50,658 nt of DNA from the NCBI GenBank assembly GCA_036784855.1, contig JAZDSV010000075.1, forward strand, positions 1 to 50,658, written 5' to 3'. This DNA is from Aphelidium insulamus. Its lineage: Eukaryota; Aphelidiomycota; Aphelidea; Aphelidiaceae. Each line of letters opens with the position of its first letter. The stretch's first letter is position 1. The notes under the pieces are model-generated. The model ran no database searches and was not told the origin of the DNA. It worked only from the letters and a program-made list of their open reading frames with translations. A program made the position numbers and the translations under genes. Positions 40,669 through 50,635 of this stretch are shown here, one piece after another.

Positions 40669-41994
40669 TCACTGCATGCGCGCCAGGCGGAACTTGGTGT
40701 AAGCTAGGCGACGGACACCGCGCTGCTTGGGCGCAACGTAGCGCGTGTCATCGGCGGGCACAGGCGCTGTTTCATCGTTGTCAACGCACTTTTCCTCCTC
40801 CACCGCATCAGGCTTGGCCATCGACTGCGCCATGGCACTGGGAGTCCAGCTCGCAAACCAAAATTTGGCCAGCTTGATGTCGTAGTGCTCGTCCTGCTCG
40901 AGACGGTGCAGTCGTGGGGCGGCCAGCGCATCGTGCCACCACTGCTTGGCGGCGGCGGGAACGTGGTCGGTGGGCAGGCACACCGATGACATTGTGTTGA
41001 ATCCTTGACGCGCGCGCTCCGTCTGCTCATACAGCAGCACGTAGTCCTGGTGGAAGGCACGCTCCGACATCCAGGCAAACATGCCGACCATGCCGGGCAT
41101 GCGGAACATCTTTTGCATGGTGCTGCCAATGCGCACCAGAGTCGAAATCATCACACGGCAGTGGTTGGGCGCCACGGGTACCACGTGGAAGATGACGCGC
41201 ATCTGCTGCGCGCCGGCCTTGTTGACGTGCGTGGTGTAAATGTGGCACGGGCCAACGAATGCCTGTTCATACGTGTCACCATTCGGGACGGCGACACGCA
41301 TAGTCTTGGCAGTCTTGCCGGCCCCACGCGATCCAAGAATGGGACCGAGTGCCACCTCGCCCAGCACAGGGTCCACGGTGTGCGCATCGGAGCGGCGAGC
41401 AATGGTGCCGTGGTGCACAAAGTAAAAGTGCGTCAGGTCGCTCATGTTCTCCATGACCAGCACCGGGTTGCAGTCGATGTCGAAATTTTGGTTGAACAGC
41501 AACTTCCACTCCTTGCTGGGCGCCAGCGCCGACACATTCGGCACATCGCTGTCATTCGCCGCGTCCTTGGCACCTGGCCAGACCCACACGCGACCGTAGC
41601 GTTCCACCACCGGGTAGGCGTACAGACGCAGTGCGCGCTTCTCACACACATCATCGCCGACACTGGGGATCTTGCAGACGCGTCCTTGCACGTCGTACTC
41701 CCACCCGTGGAACAGGGACTGCAGGTTGGCGCCCTCCACGCGTCCCAGTGACAGCGGGTCCCCACGCGACAAGCACCGGTCACTCAGACAGGCAGCCACG
41801 CCTCGCTGGTTGCGGAAGAGACAGATCGGGTCGCCGAGCAGACGCAGGCCGACAACGTCTCCGGCACGCAAGTTCTCGCTAAAGCACACTGGCAGCCACT
41901 CGTTGCGCATAGTTTGGGGAGGTGTGGTGTAAGTGCGGTTGGAGAGAGACAAGCGCGTGAGCGTGTGAACGCTTGGAGGCCTGCTGCGCCACAA
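40669..41994 (-). CDS. Rieske-type oxygenase (PaO/TIC55-like), Rieske cluster ligands replaced
   Basis: Single-exon CDS, 441 aa. The N-terminus (MWRSRPPSVHTLTRLSLSNR) looks like a mitochondrial presequence. The Rieske domain follows (about 30-140: NEWLPVC, LLGDPICLFRNQRG, GRVEGANLQ, FHGWEYD). The canonical C-x-H...C-x2-H ligands are here C74-L-S76 and S93-L-F-H96, so two of four ligands are serine. The catalytic domain keeps its mononuclear iron site N-x2-D-x2-H-x4-H (N183, D186, H189, H194). Family members are chlorophyll-breakdown oxygenases in plants and sterol or other monooxygenases elsewhere; the substrate here is unknown. As written, the [2Fe-2S] cluster probably cannot form, which would block electron transfer unless the protein has another role. 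Confidence 0.9.
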   Translation of the reverse strand: MWRSRPPSVHTLTRLSLSNRTYTTPPQTMRNEWLPVCFSENLRAGDVVGLRLLGDPICLFRNQRGVAACLSDRCLSRGDPLSLGRVEGANLQSLFHGWEYDVQGRVCKIPSVGDDVCEKRALRLYAYPVVERYGRVWVWPGAKDAANDSDVPNVSALAPSKEWKLLFNQNFDIDCNPVLVMENMSDLTHFYFVHHGTIARRSDAHTVDPVLGEVALGPILGSRGAGKTAKTMRVAVPNGDTYEQAFVGPCHIYTTHVNKAGAQQMRVIFHVVPVAPNHCRVMISTLVRIGSTMQKMFRMPGMVGMFAWMSERAFHQDYVLLYEQTERARQGFNTMSSVCLPTDHVPAAAKQWWHDALAAPRLHRLEQDEHYDIKLAKFWFASWTPSAMAQSMAKPDAVEEEKCVDNDETAPVPADDTRYVAPKQRGVRRLAYTKFRLARMQ

Positions 41995-42145
41995 CGCTTA
42001 TCCATTGTGTGCCAAGTGTTTCACGAAACGTGCAGATATAATATAAGCCACCACTGAGCATAAACTTCCCTTATATAACAACAACAACAACAATAACAGC
42101 AATATATTCATGACAGATCATCAAGCCACAGACTCGGCGCCTCCG

Positions 42146-43047
42146 TCACACTGACAGATAGGTGGCGACAGGGTGCTGCAGCTGAATACGCTCGCACTTG
42201 CCACGGAAAGTGATTTCCACCGATGCATTCGTGTCGGGCGCGGCATTGACGTCACTTATCTGCACGCGATGATCGGCATGCTGGATGCTGACTTTTCCAG
42301 TCAGGGCACCCTCGTTCCACTGACCGCTCACCTACCGCAATGTAGCTAATCTCTATCAAGCAGAATTCATATACATACATATACATACCTTGGAGCCGGT
42401 TGTCTTATAGGTATAAGTGCCTTGACCGTGCCGCTTGGAAGCTTTCCATTCGCCGTCGTACGTGTCTCCATTGGGGTAGGTGTACAGTCCCGAACCGTTC
42501 ATGGCGCCGTCAGTGAACCCGCCTACAAGTTAATTGATAATTAACATAAACTGGCAACGACATACCTCGGTACTGACTGCCGTCTGGGTAGTACAATGTG
42601 CCCTGGCCAGCACGCACACCGCCAGCGTATGCACCCACGTAGCACGCTTTCACGCTCGGTACCGGCGCCGCCGCAGCGTTCTCGCCGCCATTAGCGCCAT
42701 TGTCATCACTGTTCTCGTTGTCGCCGTTCTCGCTGCCGGCGTCGGGGTCCGTCTCGGTCGGTTTCTCCACCGGGTTGACAAACACATATGTGCCTTGACC
42801 GTGGCGCTGGCCATCCTGGTACTGGCCCGTGTATGTGTCGCCGTTTGTGTACTGGCTGCGTCCCTGGCCGTGCCGTTGTCCTCCAGCGTCGCGGTCACCG
42901 CTGTACTCCTGGTACATGTAGCAGTGTAAGTATCAGTATCAGTACAGTGCTTATCAAATGGTAGTTGGCTCTCACCCCCAAAAGGTTGGGCGGGAGGGGT
43001 GGCAGTGCGGACTCTGCTTGCGGGTCGTCGTCGTTGGAGTCTGCCAT
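42146..43047 (-). CDS. MORN-repeat protein
   Basis: Spliced CDS complement(join(42146..42331,42389..42522,42566..42908,42976..43047)), 244 aa. At least five MORN units: YSGDRDAGGQRHGQG, YTGQYQDGQRHGQGTYVF, YVGAYAGGVRAGQGTLYYPD, GFTDGAMNGSGLYTYPNG and YDGEWKASKRHGQGTYTY. An acidic Asn/Asp/Glu-rich insert of about 40 residues separates units 2 and 3. The C-terminal 60 residues are a non-repeat domain. MORN proteins bind membranes or act as scaffolds and are common in ciliated and apicomplexan cells, which fits the PIERCE gene. Three GT-AG introns of 43-67 nt. Short acidic N-terminus. Confidence 0.92.
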
Positions 43048-43191
43048 TGTTGTTGGACCGCAAATAATGCGGATATGAACATCCCTTAACAAATTGCAAC
43101 GCCAAATTCAGACTACTGGCACCAGTATCAGCCTATTCAAGGATTTAGAAGAGAGTTGAAGCGGCCCACTCGGCCCTTTATTGAGTCACGG

Positions 43192-43802
43192 TCACTCGGC
43201 GCGATAGCCTTGCCATTTTCGTGCGATCGACGCAGCCTTCCACTCCAGGCAGAAGTTGAGAGCTGCCGGATCACGTATGTACACTTTTGTACGCATGACA
43301 AGTCTGTTGCCTTTGACAGCGACAGAGCCAGGCGTCAATCGCGGGAATATCAGCTTTGATGCGGCAAGGTCTATTGCCGTTACCGCTATGACGACCTCGT
43401 AGCGGTTGTCCACGCTGGCAATCGGTGCATCGCTGTGACTGACATAGTCCAGCTTGAACATCGGAACAGCCGAACCGCGCCCGTCGAACCAGCCGTGCAC
43501 TAGCTGTGCCATGCTCAGGATATTGTTTTCGTCATTCTTGTACTTGTGATATGCGAAGAACTTTTCACAAAGAGCCTGTCGCACTTGTCTGTTGTATTTA
43601 GTGGATGTTGAAGCAATTCGATGGACTCAATTCGCTGGTATTTGACAAAGTCATTAAACATAACCAAGACGACGCTTGCTTATCCCAAGATGTAGGCAGC
43701 GCTCATACTGTTCAGTTAGTACATTTTTAACATCTTGGAATATCTCACCCATCGAACTATCCGTGCACTTTCTGCACCATACTCAATATCGTTTTTAGTC
43801 AT
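43192..43802 (-). CDS. Unassigned basic protein
   Basis: Spliced CDS complement(join(43192..43625,43665..43707,43749..43802)), 176 aa. The two introns are only 39 and 41 nt, and intron 1 has a TACTAAC branch-like motif near its end. Residues about 15-75 are helical and basic (SARIVRWYERCLHLGISKRR, RQALCEKFFAYHKYKND). The second half has strand-like segments (YEVVIAVTAIDLAASKLIF, VKGNRLVMRTKVYIRD). The helical start has an LYR-like feel, but the motif is not exact, so the family is left open. The acceptor choice for exon 3 is inferred from frame. Confidence 0.55.
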
Positions 43803-44072
43803 TATTGTGCTTCAAAAAGTCTCTTCTTCTTGGTGCTTATCTACGATTGCTGCTTAAGACATCGGTCAATGGCCTTTCTTCAATCTTCAATTTCACGGCG
43901 TGTGTCTTCTATAAGGGAGTGTTAACTTCAGCTACACATCGTCAGCTTCAGCTAAATCAACGCGATTGAACGATTGCTCACGCTGTGCTTACCGTAACTA
44001 TATTATAGTAAGCAGACGAAGGAAAAATATAAGAGCTGTATTCACAGTAGAGTTCAAAATAGAGGCGAGCGT
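43803..44072. other. Spacer
   Basis: 270 bp upstream of the basic protein and downstream of the CD36-family gene. Contains direct repeats of TTCAGCTA around 43927-43953. No gene is seen. Confidence 0.5.
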
Positions 44073-47071
44073 CTAGAGCTGGCCACCGTCAATATCAGGC
44101 AGCCTGGTACCCATTTTACCGATGGCCGTTGCATGCCGGCGCAAATGCACCGCCAGCACCGTCAACACCACGCCGGCAAACAGCAGACATACTCCCACCG
44201 GCAGACCCACCAAGAATCCCAAGTTGGACAATTGCTGTGCTCCATACACTTTGCGCTTGAACTCTGCCGCCTGTGCCGGGGTCGCATCCGACGCAACTTC
44301 ACGCCAATACACGGGCATTGCGGCCATCTGTAAACATAAGTATTGAATGGAAATCAACTTAACATTCACCACGTACCTGGTGAACGTTGGGGTGTGTCAG
44401 GTCGTAGCGAGCCGAAGTCGTCGGTGCTATGACCTGCATGCGTAGACGGCCACCCATGCCTTTACCCGAGATCGGCTCCACGTCAACATACGAGGCATAC
44501 GGGTCCAAGTCGTCGTTGTTGTTGCCGTCGACGGCATTGTGTTGCACGGGAGGTATGCCGTACGCAGACATGGCCGCCTGTCGTTCTGGGAAGCCGGCAA
44601 AATGCGCCGGTGCCAACTGTGATTGCACGCCCTTCAGCGTGGTGACATTCATCGCGCCTGGCTGCGACGAGACATAGGCATGGTGTGGGTATGCGGGCGT
44701 GAACTGGGTGTTGGGCAGGTGGAATCGAAGCAGGCGCACGCCGTACAGCTCCGTCTCCGTTTTGCCCGCCACGCCCTCAAAGTAGAACGGCGCCGGGACA
44801 GTCGGCACCAGAACTGCCAGCCGCGACTTGGCGGTCACGCGATTATCGGGCGGGAACGCCTTGCCGGCAGAGTAGCCAAACTGCGGTGTCCCGGCACGAT
44901 TGTTCATGGCGCCGTACACTGGCAGCGTGGTCCCATCGCTAAACACACCGCTGATGGCGCGCTGGCCGTGATAGTCCACCACCTGGCCCACACGGCCCAG
45001 ATCATCCAGGCCAGTGTGATACGTGGACGGTGCGCGGATATACTTTTTCGTGACAGGCGGTGCCGTGGCCGATGTACCGTTCCGACTCGGCACACCCACG
45101 GTGCGCACCTGCCGGCACGCGAAATAGTCGTCGTCCACATCGGCAGTGGAGTGGCACAGCGGCTCGGCGTCCAGCGACTCGTCATTGACCAGCAATGCGT
45201 GGCGCATGTACCGCGGATCATCCGGCTCCAGCACCGTGCGCAACAGCGGCTCCGCGACACCCAGGGCGTGCTCGGCCACGGTCCGCGTGACAATCAGCCC
45301 GGAGCCGGCTGTAATGGCCGCCTGCAGCTGGCCGCGCATCACCGTGGCGGCCATGTGCAGCATGTAGCCCCGCAACACGCGGACACCGATATCCGCCGGG
45401 GAAGACTGCTGCGGCTGTTGCAGACAAGCGGTCAGTGTCTGGTTGGCGGGCAGAGCGTACTCGTCCAGCTGCGGCTGCGTGAACTCTGGCTGCGTCACAC
45501 CGCCACCGCGCTGCATGGAGATGTTCATGAATGTGGCCAGAGTGGCGGTCAAGTTGCTGCGCAGCGCTCGGTCCACACACTGCACCGTACTCAGTGACCA
45601 GGGCAGCGCTTGAGCAGAGGCGGGCACGCCAGCATTGTCTCCGTCAGTACTACTGTTGTACTCGTCCCGGTGCTGAAAGTAAAATGGCAGCTCTACGGGA
45701 GAGTCTGGCTGCACCGACACCGGATTGCCGCTGCCAGCACCGCCACCGCCATCCAGCCGCGCCAACACATCGGCACGCAGCCACTGTCGCGCGGGAATGT
45801 CGGACCAGTCGGCGACGTGCACGCGCTCATCGGCGCCCGAATTCAGCTTGTCAAACACTTTGGAGCGGATAAAGTCGCCGCCGGCCACGCGCATCAGCCA
45901 CGAGCGCACCGCCTCAAACTGCACGGCGCTGAGGTTGAAGTGCGACTGCAACTGCTGGCGCACGGAGGCATGGCTGATTCCGGTGCTGTTTGCCGTGCCT
46001 GAGAGGGGCTGTTAGGACAGATGCATATATATATATATATATATACAGTATGTACAACCAACCATTAATCAGTGCCGGGAGCGGCGTGTCAATGTCGGCC
46101 AGCAGCCACAGCGAGGCGCCAATGTCTCGGGAAGAGTTTGTCACGGCCAGGCCATCAGTGACATTCATGAGGCGGGCAACCTGTGCAGCTGGAATGGCAT
46201 TGGCGGTGCACGAGCAGTTCTGACACGCGCACACCCCGGTCTCCAGCAGCGAGGCGACATCGCCGCCCGCCAGCCACTTTATCGCAAAGAACTCGCTGAC
46301 GTGGCACTGACCGTCCGGACAGTTGCCGCCCATGATCGACATCAGTTTGTCCCAGCCGCCGTTCCCGTTGCCGAAAGTGCTTAGTGTTTGCGCCGCCTTC
46401 AGTATCGCTTGTGCGGTGGCTCCGGCCTGGATGGCCGGCACCAGTTTGTCCTGCATGACTTGCAGCGCCTTGGACATTACACGCACGGATCCGGCGCGCA
46501 TCAGCTGCGACTCGCTGCCCACCCGCGACATCACCTTCACGTACGGCAAGTTCAACATGGTCACTCGATCACTGAGTGTGCCGGCAGACAGCTCCGGCAC
46601 AAACGTGTTGGTCACTGCATCCGCGTACGTGACCATGGACCCGTCCTCGCTGAATGTCACCTGCAAGCGTTATCACTGTACATAATCACATAATGGCACT
46701 CTGCGTACATTGTGGTGACGGTAACGCTCCTGGAATACGTAGGGACCACGCTCGACAAACTGCGGTGCCTGGCCGTCACGCAGGAATGCATCGCCGTTCT
46801 GCAAATCGTAAAAGTAGAGCTTGTTGTACTTTTTGGCCGCCGTGTCCGCGGCATTGCTAACAAAGTCCGCGTAGAGCGGGTGCTCAGGGGACGCCACCAC
46901 CACCGCTTCCTCCACCGTGGCCGCAATAGCCGTTGGAATGTAGAGCCGCGCAACCAGTGCGAACAAAATAGAGCAGATGCCCAACGCGATCATCACTACC
47001 CCAGAGATGCAGCAGACGCGTTGCCGGCGTTGACTGACACCGGACTGCGGCACAAACATGGCTATGGCCAT
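44073..47071 (-). CDS. CD36/LIMP-2-family (class B scavenger receptor-like) membrane protein
   Basis: Spliced CDS complement(join(44073..44327,44377..45998,46063..46660,46709..47071)), 945 aa, about twice the usual ~480-500. A membrane helix lies near each end: about 15-40 (VVMIALGICSILFALVA) and about 895-925 (FLVGLPVGVCLLFAGVVLTV). This gives the family's hairpin topology with a large lumenal or extracellular part. Family marks: FYDLQNGDAFLRDGQAPQF, ERGPYVFQER, VYGAMNNRAGTP and VDVEPISGKGMGGRLRMQVI. Many N-x-S/T sites and a C-A-C-x2-C-x-C cluster at about 280. The extra length lies mainly between the GPYVF and EPISG blocks. Such proteins bind lipids or lipoproteins on the surface or lysosome. 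Introns are 48, 64 and 49 nt; the second includes an (AT)n run. Confidence 0.88.
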
Positions 47072-47386
47072 ATGTATCGGGATGTGGGTTTGCCGTAGAG
47101 AGAGCGAGAGAGAGAGAGAGTCTGTGGTATGTATGGAACTGGAAGCTGCGGAACTTGAAATCAGGCTTAAATGTGTGAAAGGAGGCGTCGGAAGGAGGCG
47201 TCGGGGTGGCGTCCCTGCCTGATTCATTGAACACACTCCGGGGTTCGATCTCTAGCTGCGCGACGCACCAGCTAATCACATCAACGTCCACCATGTAGTG
47301 GGTAGTACTCCGCGGTCTTCCAGTGTGCATATGTACACTACGCAAGTCAACTTATTCACTGTTACAGACTGATAGCAACACCTACA
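47072..47386. other. Spacer upstream of the CD36-family gene
   Basis: About 320 bp including a short (GA)n tract at about 47097-47120 next to the start codon. Probable promoter and 5' UTR. No gene is seen. Confidence 0.5.
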
Positions 47387-47906
47387 GGCGTACCTAGGGC
47401 TCCGATCGGGTCGAGTCGAGTCGAAGGCTTTGACCGACCCAGGTCGACCTGGTCAACCCGATCAGGTCAGATGTTTCGAATCCGATCGGGTCAGAGGAAT
47501 GACCGACCCGGGTCAATCAATGCTTCAGCACCTAGAGCACGGATAACACGATTATAACCTTCATGCAAGCATCTTCAATCAATTTACAATATAACATTAT
47601 GAAATTCCTTACACTTTTGATTGTGGAAGTTATTCTTCGTTTAGTAAATGCTTGTTGTGCAATAGAATCACGGATGTCTTCCACGACACGCAACAATCAA
47701 TCCATTGTAGTGATAGCAAGCTATGCACCAAATTGGTTTAGCTTGAGGGGCCACTTAAATTACAGCCACTCCACGGGTGGTCGGGTCAACCCGGGTCAAC
47801 CCGAGTCGGGTTATGTCGGGTCGAGTCAACCCGGGTCACGTCGGGTCGGGTCGAGTCGAGCGTTTCGACCGACTCGACTCGACCCGATCGGAGCCCTAGG
47901 CGTACC
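47387..47906. mobile_element. hAT-like MITE with 8-bp target-site duplication
   Basis: Element body is 47395-47898 (504 bp). The terminal inverted repeats are 29 bp and identical: both ends read inward as TAGGGCTCCGATCGGGTCGA and then GTCGAGTCG. The body is flanked by direct repeats GGCGTACC at 47387-47394 and 47899-47906. An 8-bp duplication and a TAGGG-type terminus are the marks of the hAT superfamily. Subterminal regions are packed with GGGTC/GACCC words. The inside has no transposase frame, so it is non-autonomous. Identical termini suggest a recent insertion. Confidence 0.92.
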
Positions 47907-48189
47907 TATAAGCAATCCCCAGCCATATCAAGTCATCAACGTCCAGAGATTATGCACCACCATGGTTGTGTATATCCACCAACGCAGCAGTATCCACACC
48001 GCAGATAACTGCAACAGGTATTGTCAGGAATGTCAGGGATAGCAGTAGCGGGGTAGAAGGCTCCTACCATACGTCACCAGTAGCAGTGACGTAGGTGATG
48101 GCCGCATACGTCGGCCGCAGTAGCAGTGCGTAGGTGGTGCGTAGGGTGCATAGTTAGTAGGGTATCGCCTGGGCGTAGAACTGATAGAA

Positions 48190-48315
48190 TCTGATAAAGG
48201 TTTATCAGATCTGATAAGCAATTTGTTTATTAGATCTGATAAAGAAAACTGATAAGCTTTTATCAGCTTTTGCGAATTTCAGCCAATGAGCGTTTGTTTA
48301 TCAGATCTGATAGAC
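48190..48315. repeat. Cluster of AGATCT-centred palindromes
   Basis: TTATCAGATCTGATAA at 48202-48217 (perfect 16-bp palindrome), TTAGATCTGATAAAG at about 48229-48243, CTGATAAGCTTTTATCAG at 48249-48266 and TATCAGATCTGATA at 48299-48312. The shared half-site CTGATAA occurs about seven times in 125 bp. It lies between the MITE and a small gene. Confidence 0.8.
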
Positions 48316-48357
48316 TTTGGCTAGGTTTGAAACCCCCTAGTACATTTGATTCTCAAA

Positions 48358-48552
48358 CTATGAACTTTTCAAATTGCTGGCAACAGAATGTAGCATGTCC
48401 TGCAGCCACGGGTACTCTAGACGCTTACCCTCCGCCAGCAGGGCATCTATGACGGCCAGGTCGGGCATGGCGGCGCGCACGGCATCGAATAGGCGGCGCG
48501 TAAACTCGGCCAGTGACGCGAAATCCGCGCTGACGTGTTGCGCGGTTGTCAT
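48358..48552 (-). CDS. Small helical protein, unassigned
   Basis: 64-codon single-exon frame, predicted wholly alpha-helical and amphipathic: ADFASLAEFTRRLFDAVRAA, DLAVIDALLAEGKRLEYPWL. The composition resembles small subunits of multiprotein complexes such as Mediator or gamma-tubulin-associated proteins, but nothing proves a family. A possible 35-nt GT-AG intron after LLAEG would give a different end. Confidence 0.5.
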   Translation of the reverse strand: MTTAQHVSADFASLAEFTRRLFDAVRAAMPDLAVIDALLAEGKRLEYPWLQDMLHSVASNLKSS

Positions 48553-49500
48553 TTGCGCGATTGATTAACTGTCGTCGATGACGGGTTGTCGATCACCGCA
48601 TCGTACTCCACTTGCAATTTGCGTCAGAAGTGCCGCGGAACGCCCGCACATACCATTGCCGTGCTCCTCACTGTATACGGGCCAGACGATAACTTGAGAC
48701 TGCATATTAAGACGCTATCCGCCTGGATGCAGTCCATTTATTTCCTCACGGCTTCTACAACACCTACCGCGGCTGGGACCAACACCTCAGATCATCGGTT
48801 AACTTTCATTATCCACCTTCCAAAGAGTCCGCGCGGCCTGAAGCGCTGCATAAAAAAGCTAATTTGCCGCATCGACTCGTGTGCTCTTCCGTTGAGTCGC
48901 TTGATTCTGATGGGGCATCGGATTTAAGTGCACGGCCGGCAACTGGAGAGAAATTGTGGAGATGCTCCAAAGCATCGCGACTTCATCCGCACCGTCACCG
49001 TTCACGACGTGAATAACAATTCACAGCGCATTCTAGTCGGTGCGGATAACTTTGAAAACAGATTGTTGGCACAGTTCTCCTCCGCGGGATACAAGTACCG
49101 ATGCGTCGCGGAGGTGACGGCACTGGACGCTGCCGGTAAGCCGTACTGGTATGCCGTGTCCGACTACGCACAATTGGAGGAACGCTCATTTAAAGAAATC
49201 AAGGTGTTTTTTTCGAATGACTTGCGCCAGCTGGACGCGTGTATGCCCAGTACGTGGATAACGCCTCGGTATTTGCCAGCGAGACAGGCACAGTGCGCGC
49301 CGAGTCGGTGTCAACGCGGGCTACAATTATGGAAATAACGCGGGAGGTCGAGACAACAAGCGTCTACGAGAACTGCGCCTATTTATCGTCCAGTTTGCTG
49401 GCATCGTCGCGGCTGCGTGCGTTATGTAATTTCTGGGACAGCTGTGGACCGATCGGTCCCGTAGTCTGTCTTGGTAAATAGAACAAACTGTTTCTCCTGC
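48553..49500 (+). other. Coding-like region, gene structure unresolved
   Basis: Three plus-strand stretches look coding, but in different frames. They are about 48740-49010 (FYNTYRGWDQHLRSSVNFHY), 48970-49220 (FIRTVTVHDVNNNSQRILVG, YKYRCVAEVTALDAAGKPYW) and 49230-49480 (QYVDNASVFASETGTVRAES). No splice pattern joining them was found. It could be one gene with missed introns or a decayed one. No family is recognised. Confidence 0.4.
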
Positions 49501-49608
49501 GCGCACTTTGTTAAGGTGTGTCTGTGTGTATATAAACTCAAGCTCTATATAAGCTATAAGCTCAACATATGTAAGACACAAGCAGCGTGGCTCTGATATC
49601 TATTGTAG

Positions 49609-50609
49609 TTACGCAAGTGAACCGGCCCCCGAAGACAATGCCAGACGCTTTGCAGGGCTGCCATCCAACAGCTGCTGCTCCTCCACAGACACAGTGTCCC
49701 CGTTGTCACCGCTGTCGCCAACAGTGCCGTCGCCGCCCAGCATCTCCGACTCCGTGACACGGTCGGCAATGTAGCCCCGGGGTTTGAACTCTTGCTCATA
49801 GACAGCGCGGTCCGCGAGGTAGCCGCGGTTCTCCGGGTCCGAGTAGTACTCAATGTCCTTCTCGAGGATGGGCCGCTCGAACGGCGCACTGGTGTCGCCG
49901 CGCAACAACTGCTGTATGCCGTCCCGCGTGTGGTACACCGTGCACACCCGCCCGCCACACTTCTCCACGGCGGCGATGGCGCTGTGCGAGGCGCGACTCA
50001 CCTCCAGCCGCACGTTGCGCGCGGTGAAGTACGCGCCGCCATTGGCCAGCAGCTTCACACCGTCCTCGATGCGGCCGAGTAGGATGCCCGACTGGTGCAG
50101 CTCGCGCATGGTGATGGGCCGCGTGGGGTCCAGCCGGCCCTGGTCGATCCAGTGCTGCACGCGGTCCAGATTGAGCACTTTGTAGGTGGGCTTGAGGGCG
50201 CGCGGGGCCCAGTTCCACTTGGGTATGGTGTCGGTGAGCGGGTCGGCGGCCAGACCCGTGAACCACGGTGTGGGTCGTTTGCCGTGGTGCTTCTGGCCGC
50301 CGTTGCCGCGTCCGCTGCTCCCACCGCGTTTCCCGCCGCGCCCAATGCGTTGTTTCTAGCAATGCGTGGTTTATCAGTGAGAATAGTGAGCATGCAGGTA
50401 GACACACACACACACACACACACACACACCTTGATATGCGAGCCGGGATTAGGTGCCAGGTCAGCGAGCATTAGTTGGGATGTGCGCGGCATCACCAGCA
50501 CTGGACGAACAGCAAGTGGCGGCGCAGTGCACGCAGCCTGGCTGAGCAGTCGGCAGCTGCTGAATGGCCGACTTGTCCACGCGCGTGTCAGCAGCGTTGA
50601 CGCGATCAT
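49609..50609 (-). CDS. MRPL15: Mitochondrial large-subunit ribosomal protein uL15m
   Basis: Spliced CDS complement(join(49609..50355,50430..50609)), 308 aa. The N-terminus is a presequence (IASTLLTRAWTSRPFSSCRL). The uL15 core follows: KQRIGRGGKRGGSSGRGNGG, then QKHHGK, YKVLNLDRVQHWIDQGRLDP, ITMRELHQSGI, DGVKLLANGG, VRLEVSRASHSAIAAVEKCG, GRVCTVYHTR. A ~100-residue acidic and Gly-rich C-terminal extension is mitochondrial-specific. uL15 sits deep in the large subunit near the central protuberance. The only intron (74 nt) starts inside a (GT)n run, so the donor is one of many tandem GT dinucleotides; the GTGTGT after CAAG keeps frame. Confidence 0.95.
50403..50429. repeat. (CA)n microsatellite forming the uL15m 5' splice site
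   Basis: CA run of about 27 bp on the plus strand. On the gene's strand it is the (GT)n start of the intron. Confidence 0.92.
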
Positions 50610-50610
50610 A

Positions 50611-50635
50611 TTTGTGTGTGTGTGTGTGTGTGTGT
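50611..50635. repeat. (TG)n microsatellite upstream of uL15m
   Basis: TG run a few bases upstream of the uL15m ATG at 50609. Probable 5' UTR or core promoter. Confidence 0.9.

Noticed and set aside
41005-41751. 248-codon plus-strand ORF opposite the Rieske gene
   Set aside because: Antisense shadow; the Rieske and iron-site motifs are on the minus strand.
44623-45597. 324-codon plus-strand ORF opposite the CD36-family gene
   Set aside because: Antisense shadow of a GC-rich exon. The protein is His/Arg/Gln-rich with no domain, while the minus frame carries family motifs.
47563-48042. 159-codon ORF across the MITE
   Set aside because: It runs from inside the element through its right end into flanking DNA and has no transposase motif. 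It is a chance frame in repeat-rich sequence.
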